Of a DNA stretch of 64,000 nt, positions 61,507 to 64,000 are shown piece after piece; the stretch's first letter is position 1; each line of letters begins with the position of its first letter. The notes under the pieces were generated by a model. The model saw nothing but the letters and a program-made list of their open reading frames with translations. It was not told the origin of the DNA and ran no database searches. Made by a program: the position numbers and the translations under genes. This stretch comes from Burkholderia stagnalis (GTDB lineage: Bacteria; Pseudomonadota; Gammaproteobacteria; Burkholderiales; Burkholderiaceae), in the NCBI RefSeq assembly GCF_902830275.1, contig NZ_CADESW010000008.1:1-64000 (forward strand), read 5' to 3'.

Positions 61507-62405
61507 TGCGCGTCCTTCTTCGGGGCCGGTTGATAGAGGCGGATCACCGCCGAGAAATCGAGCTGCCCGTCGCCGCGGCTGCTCATCGCCTGATAGAGCT
61601 GCTGCGCGAGCGCGCCGAGATAGACGGGCTGGCGCGCCTGCTTCGCCGCGTCGTTCGCGAGGCCGAGATCCTTCAGCATCAGGTCGGTGCCGAAGCCGCC
61701 CGTGTAGCCGCGCGACGACGGCGCGGTGTCGATCACGCCCGGATACGGGTTGTACGTGTCCGAGCTCCAGCAGCGGCCCGTCGACGTGTTGACGATGCCC
61801 GCGAGCACCTTCGGGTCGATGCCGAGCGCGACGCCGAGCGACATCGCTTCCGACACGGCCGCCATCGAGATGCCGAGCACGAGGTTGTTGCAGACCTTCG
61901 CGACCTGCCCCATCCCGGTCGCGCCGCAATGGACGATGTTCTTGCCCATTCCCGCGAGCACCGGCTTCACGCGCTCGAAATCCGCGTCGCTGCCGCCGAC
62001 CATGAAGGTCAGCGTGCCGGCCGCCGCGCCGCCCGTGCCGCCCGACACCGGCGCATCGACGAACGCGCCGCCGTGCTCGCGCACCAGCGCGCCGAACGCC
62101 TGCGCGCTCGCCGGGTCGATGGTGCTCGAATCGATCACCGTCGCGCCCGCGCCGAGCCCGGCCAGCACGCCGTTCTCGCCGGTCAGCACCGAGCGCACGT
62201 GCGGCGCGGCCGGCAGCATCGTGATCACGAACGCCGCGCCGGCCGCCGCGTCGCGCGGCGAGCCGGCCACCTGCGCGCCCGCGTCCTGCAGCGCGCGCAG
62301 CGCATCGGCGCTCAGGTCGAACGCATGGACTTCGTGGCCGGCCTTCAGCAGGTTCAGCGCCATCGGCGCGCCCATGTGGCCGAGGCCGATAAAACCGATC
62401 TTCAT
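61503..62405 (-). CDS. mmsB: 3-hydroxyisobutyrate dehydrogenase
   Basis: The 300-aa protein has the N-terminal NAD-binding loop KIGFIGLGHMGAPMALNLLK, the substrate-site segment DAPVSGGTGGAAAGTLTFMV, the conserved Lys in CGATGMGQVAKVCNNLVLGI and GGFGTDLMLKDLGLANDAAK. It oxidises 3-hydroxyisobutyrate to methylmalonate semialdehyde with NAD. mmsA ends 20 bp upstream, and the hydratase gene overlaps its stop, so all four genes are one transcript. Confidence 0.92.
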   Translation of the reverse strand: MKIGFIGLGHMGAPMALNLLKAGHEVHAFDLSADALRALQDAGAQVAGSPRDAAAGAAFVITMLPAAPHVRSVLTGENGVLAGLGAGATVIDSSTIDPASAQAFGALVREHGGAFVDAPVSGGTGGAAAGTLTFMVGGSDADFERVKPVLAGMGKNIVHCGATGMGQVAKVCNNLVLGISMAAVSEAMSLGVALGIDPKVLAGIVNTSTGRCWSSDTYNPYPGVIDTAPSSRGYTGGFGTDLMLKDLGLANDAAKQARQPVYLGALAQQLYQAMSSRGDGQLDFSAVIRLYQPAPKKDAQ

Positions 62406-62424
62406 TGCAGCCTCCCTTGAACTG

Positions 62425-63954
62425 TCAGTGCAGACGGATCGTCGTGTTCACCGGGCCCGCCGTCGCGTCGTCGTCGAACCAGCGCGCGGTGACGGTTTTC
62501 GTCTGCGTGTAGAACTGCACGACCTGCTTGCCGTACGGGCCGAGATCGCCGAGCTTCGAGCCGCGCGAACCGGTGAAGCTGAAGAACGGCACCGGCACCG
62601 GAATCGGGATGTTGATGCCGACCTGGCCGACGTCGATCTCGCTCTGGAACTTGCGCGCGGCCGCGCCGCTCTGCGTGAACAGCCCCACGCCGTTGCCGAA
62701 CGGGTTCGCGTTGACGAGCGCGATCGCGTCGTCGAGCGAGTCGGCTTCCAGCACGACGAGCACCGGGCCGAAGATCTCGTGCGTATAGATCGACATGTCC
62801 GTCTTCACGCCGGAGAAGATCGTCGGGCCGACGAAGTTGCCGCTCTCGTAGCCGGGCACCTTCACGTCGCGGCCGTCGAGTTCGAGCTTCGCGCCTTCCT
62901 TCACGCCCGCTTCGATCAGCGACAGGATGCGCGCCTTGGCCCCCCGCGACACGACCGGGCCGACGTCGGTGCCGGCTTCGGCGCCCGCGTTGACCTTCAG
63001 CAGCTTGGCCTTCGCGACGAGATCGGGCAGCCAGTCGCGCGCCTCGCCGACCAGCACCGCGACCGACGTCGCCATGCAGCGCTGCCCGGCCGCGCCGAAG
63101 CCCGCGCCGACCAGCGCGTTGAGGGTCTGCTCGCGATTCGCGTCGGGCAGCACCACCGCGTGGTTCTTCGCGCCCATCATCGCCTGCACGCGCTTGCCGT
63201 GCTCGCTGCCGAGCTTGTAGACGTGCGTGCCGACCGCGGTCGAGCCGACGAACGAGATCGCCTTCACGAGCGGATGCGTGCAGATCGCGTCGACCACTTC
63301 CTTGCCGCCGTGCACGACGTTCAGCACGCCCTTCGGCACGCCGGCTTCGACCGCGAGCTCGACGAGCTGCATCGTCGACAGCGGGTCCTGCTCGGACGGC
63401 TTCAGCACGAACGTGTTGCCGCACACGATCGCCATCGGGAACATCCACAGCGGAATCATCGCGGGGAAGTTGAACGGCGTGATGCCCGCGCATACGCCGA
63501 GCGGCTGGCGCAGCGTGTAGGTATCCACGCCGCCCGCGACGTTCTCCGCGAACTCGCCGAGCTGCAGCGTGCCGACCGAGCATGCATGCTCGACGACTTC
63601 CAGCCCGCGGAAGATGTCGCCTTCGGCGTCGGGCAGCGTCTTGCCCTGCTCGGCCGTCAGCGTCTTCGCGATCCGCTGCAGGTTCGTGCGCACCAGGTCC
63701 TGGAACTTCAGCATGATGCGCATGCGCGCGGAAATCGGCGTGTTCTTCCACGTCGCGAACGCCGCCTGCGCGGCCTGCACGGCCGCGTCGACTTCGGCGA
63801 CCGTCGCGAACGGCACGCGCGCGAGCACCTGCTGCGTCGCCGGGTTGACGATGTCCCGCCACTCGTTCGTGGCGGATTCGACGAATGCGCCGTCGATCAG
63901 CAGCTTGACCGTCGGTGCGTGTTGCCCCGCCTGGGGCGTCGGATTCGCGTTCAT
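62425..63954 (-). CDS. mmsA: Methylmalonate-semialdehyde dehydrogenase (acylating)
   Basis: The 509-aa aldehyde dehydrogenase has the nucleotide and catalytic blocks [60 protein letters not shown] with the reactive Cys, and [20 protein letters not shown]. The last block, rich in Pro, is characteristic of MmsA. It converts methylmalonate semialdehyde plus CoA to propionyl-CoA and CO2. I chose ATG 63954, 9 bp behind AAGGAG. It is the first gene of the operon visible in the window. Confidence 0.92.
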   Translation of the reverse strand: MNANPTPQAGQHAPTVKLLIDGAFVESATNEWRDIVNPATQQVLARVPFATVAEVDAAVQAAQAAFATWKNTPISARMRIMLKFQDLVRTNLQRIAKTLTAEQGKTLPDAEGDIFRGLEVVEHACSVGTLQLGEFAENVAGGVDTYTLRQPLGVCAGITPFNFPAMIPLWMFPMAIVCGNTFVLKPSEQDPLSTMQLVELAVEAGVPKGVLNVVHGGKEVVDAICTHPLVKAISFVGSTAVGTHVYKLGSEHGKRVQAMMGAKNHAVVLPDANREQTLNALVGAGFGAAGQRCMATSVAVLVGEARDWLPDLVAKAKLLKVNAGAEAGTDVGPVVSRGAKARILSLIEAGVKEGAKLELDGRDVKVPGYESGNFVGPTIFSGVKTDMSIYTHEIFGPVLVVLEADSLDDAIALVNANPFGNGVGLFTQSGAAARKFQSEIDVGQVGINIPIPVPVPFFSFTGSRGSKLGDLGPYGKQVVQFYTQTKTVTARWFDDDATAGPVNTTIRLH

Positions 63955-64000
63955 CAGTTGATTCTCCTTGGGAGAGCCGCCGCGCGACATCGCGCGCAGG

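Overview
The window is about 67% G+C and has the codon use, gene families and local order of a Burkholderia chromosome, most likely the Burkholderia cepacia complex. The best markers are a class A beta-lactamase of the PenA/PenB type with its divergent LysR regulator, an rRNA leader with a TTGACG-N17-CATAAT promoter and boxA, and mmsA-mmsB valine catabolism. The species call is inference; no 16S sequence is present.

Layout. 1-194 is the start of an rRNA operon that runs leftwards out of the window. 370-1429 is a scar made of two decayed genes, LysR and a transporter end. 1746-4206 encodes two exported proteins, the larger resembling an Agd3-type polysaccharide deacetylase. 4337-13825 is ordinary metabolism: Rieske/FAD reductase, DUF2945, DUF488, TauE/SafE, NnrU, TfoX, Ldh2-type dehydrogenase, M20 peptidase, nitronate monooxygenase and a DUF1460 lipoprotein. 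14233-18096 is an arginine antiporter/decarboxylase pair. 18169-26617 holds small regulator/effector pairs (FtrA with rhodanese, PfpI with TetR, RpiR with a PEP mutase-like enzyme), a superinfection-immunity-like protein and a P450.

26733-32220 is the most unusual part. A two-component system, a 66-residue membrane protein and the divergent beta-lactamase/PenR pair are interspersed with eight copies of a 64-bp repeat. All copies have the same orientation and identical internal spacing, and each carries two inverted 9-mers resembling DnaA boxes. The first copy of each cluster lies 18-26 bp beyond the stop codon of a + strand gene.

32225-48068 carries a glycogen-debranching-like enzyme, a giant autotransporter with 561-bp passenger repeats, an MreB paralogue, a patatin/beta-barrel protein (type Vd), an RstA/RstB-like two-component system and glutaminase. 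48242-51473 holds a 51-residue membrane protein, RNase T2, a lipoprotein, an XRE regulator and an HD hydrolase. 51773-56604 is a MacA-MacB-outer membrane factor efflux operon whose MacB linker is built from hexanucleotide repeats. 56614-58423 is an MFS exporter whose last codons are triplicated as 113-bp tandem repeats, with a divergent LysR gene. 59579-63954 is a leftward valine-degradation operon: mmsA, mmsB, enoyl-CoA hydratase, 3-hydroxyisobutyryl-CoA hydrolase. No tRNA, insertion sequence, prophage or CRISPR array was recognised.
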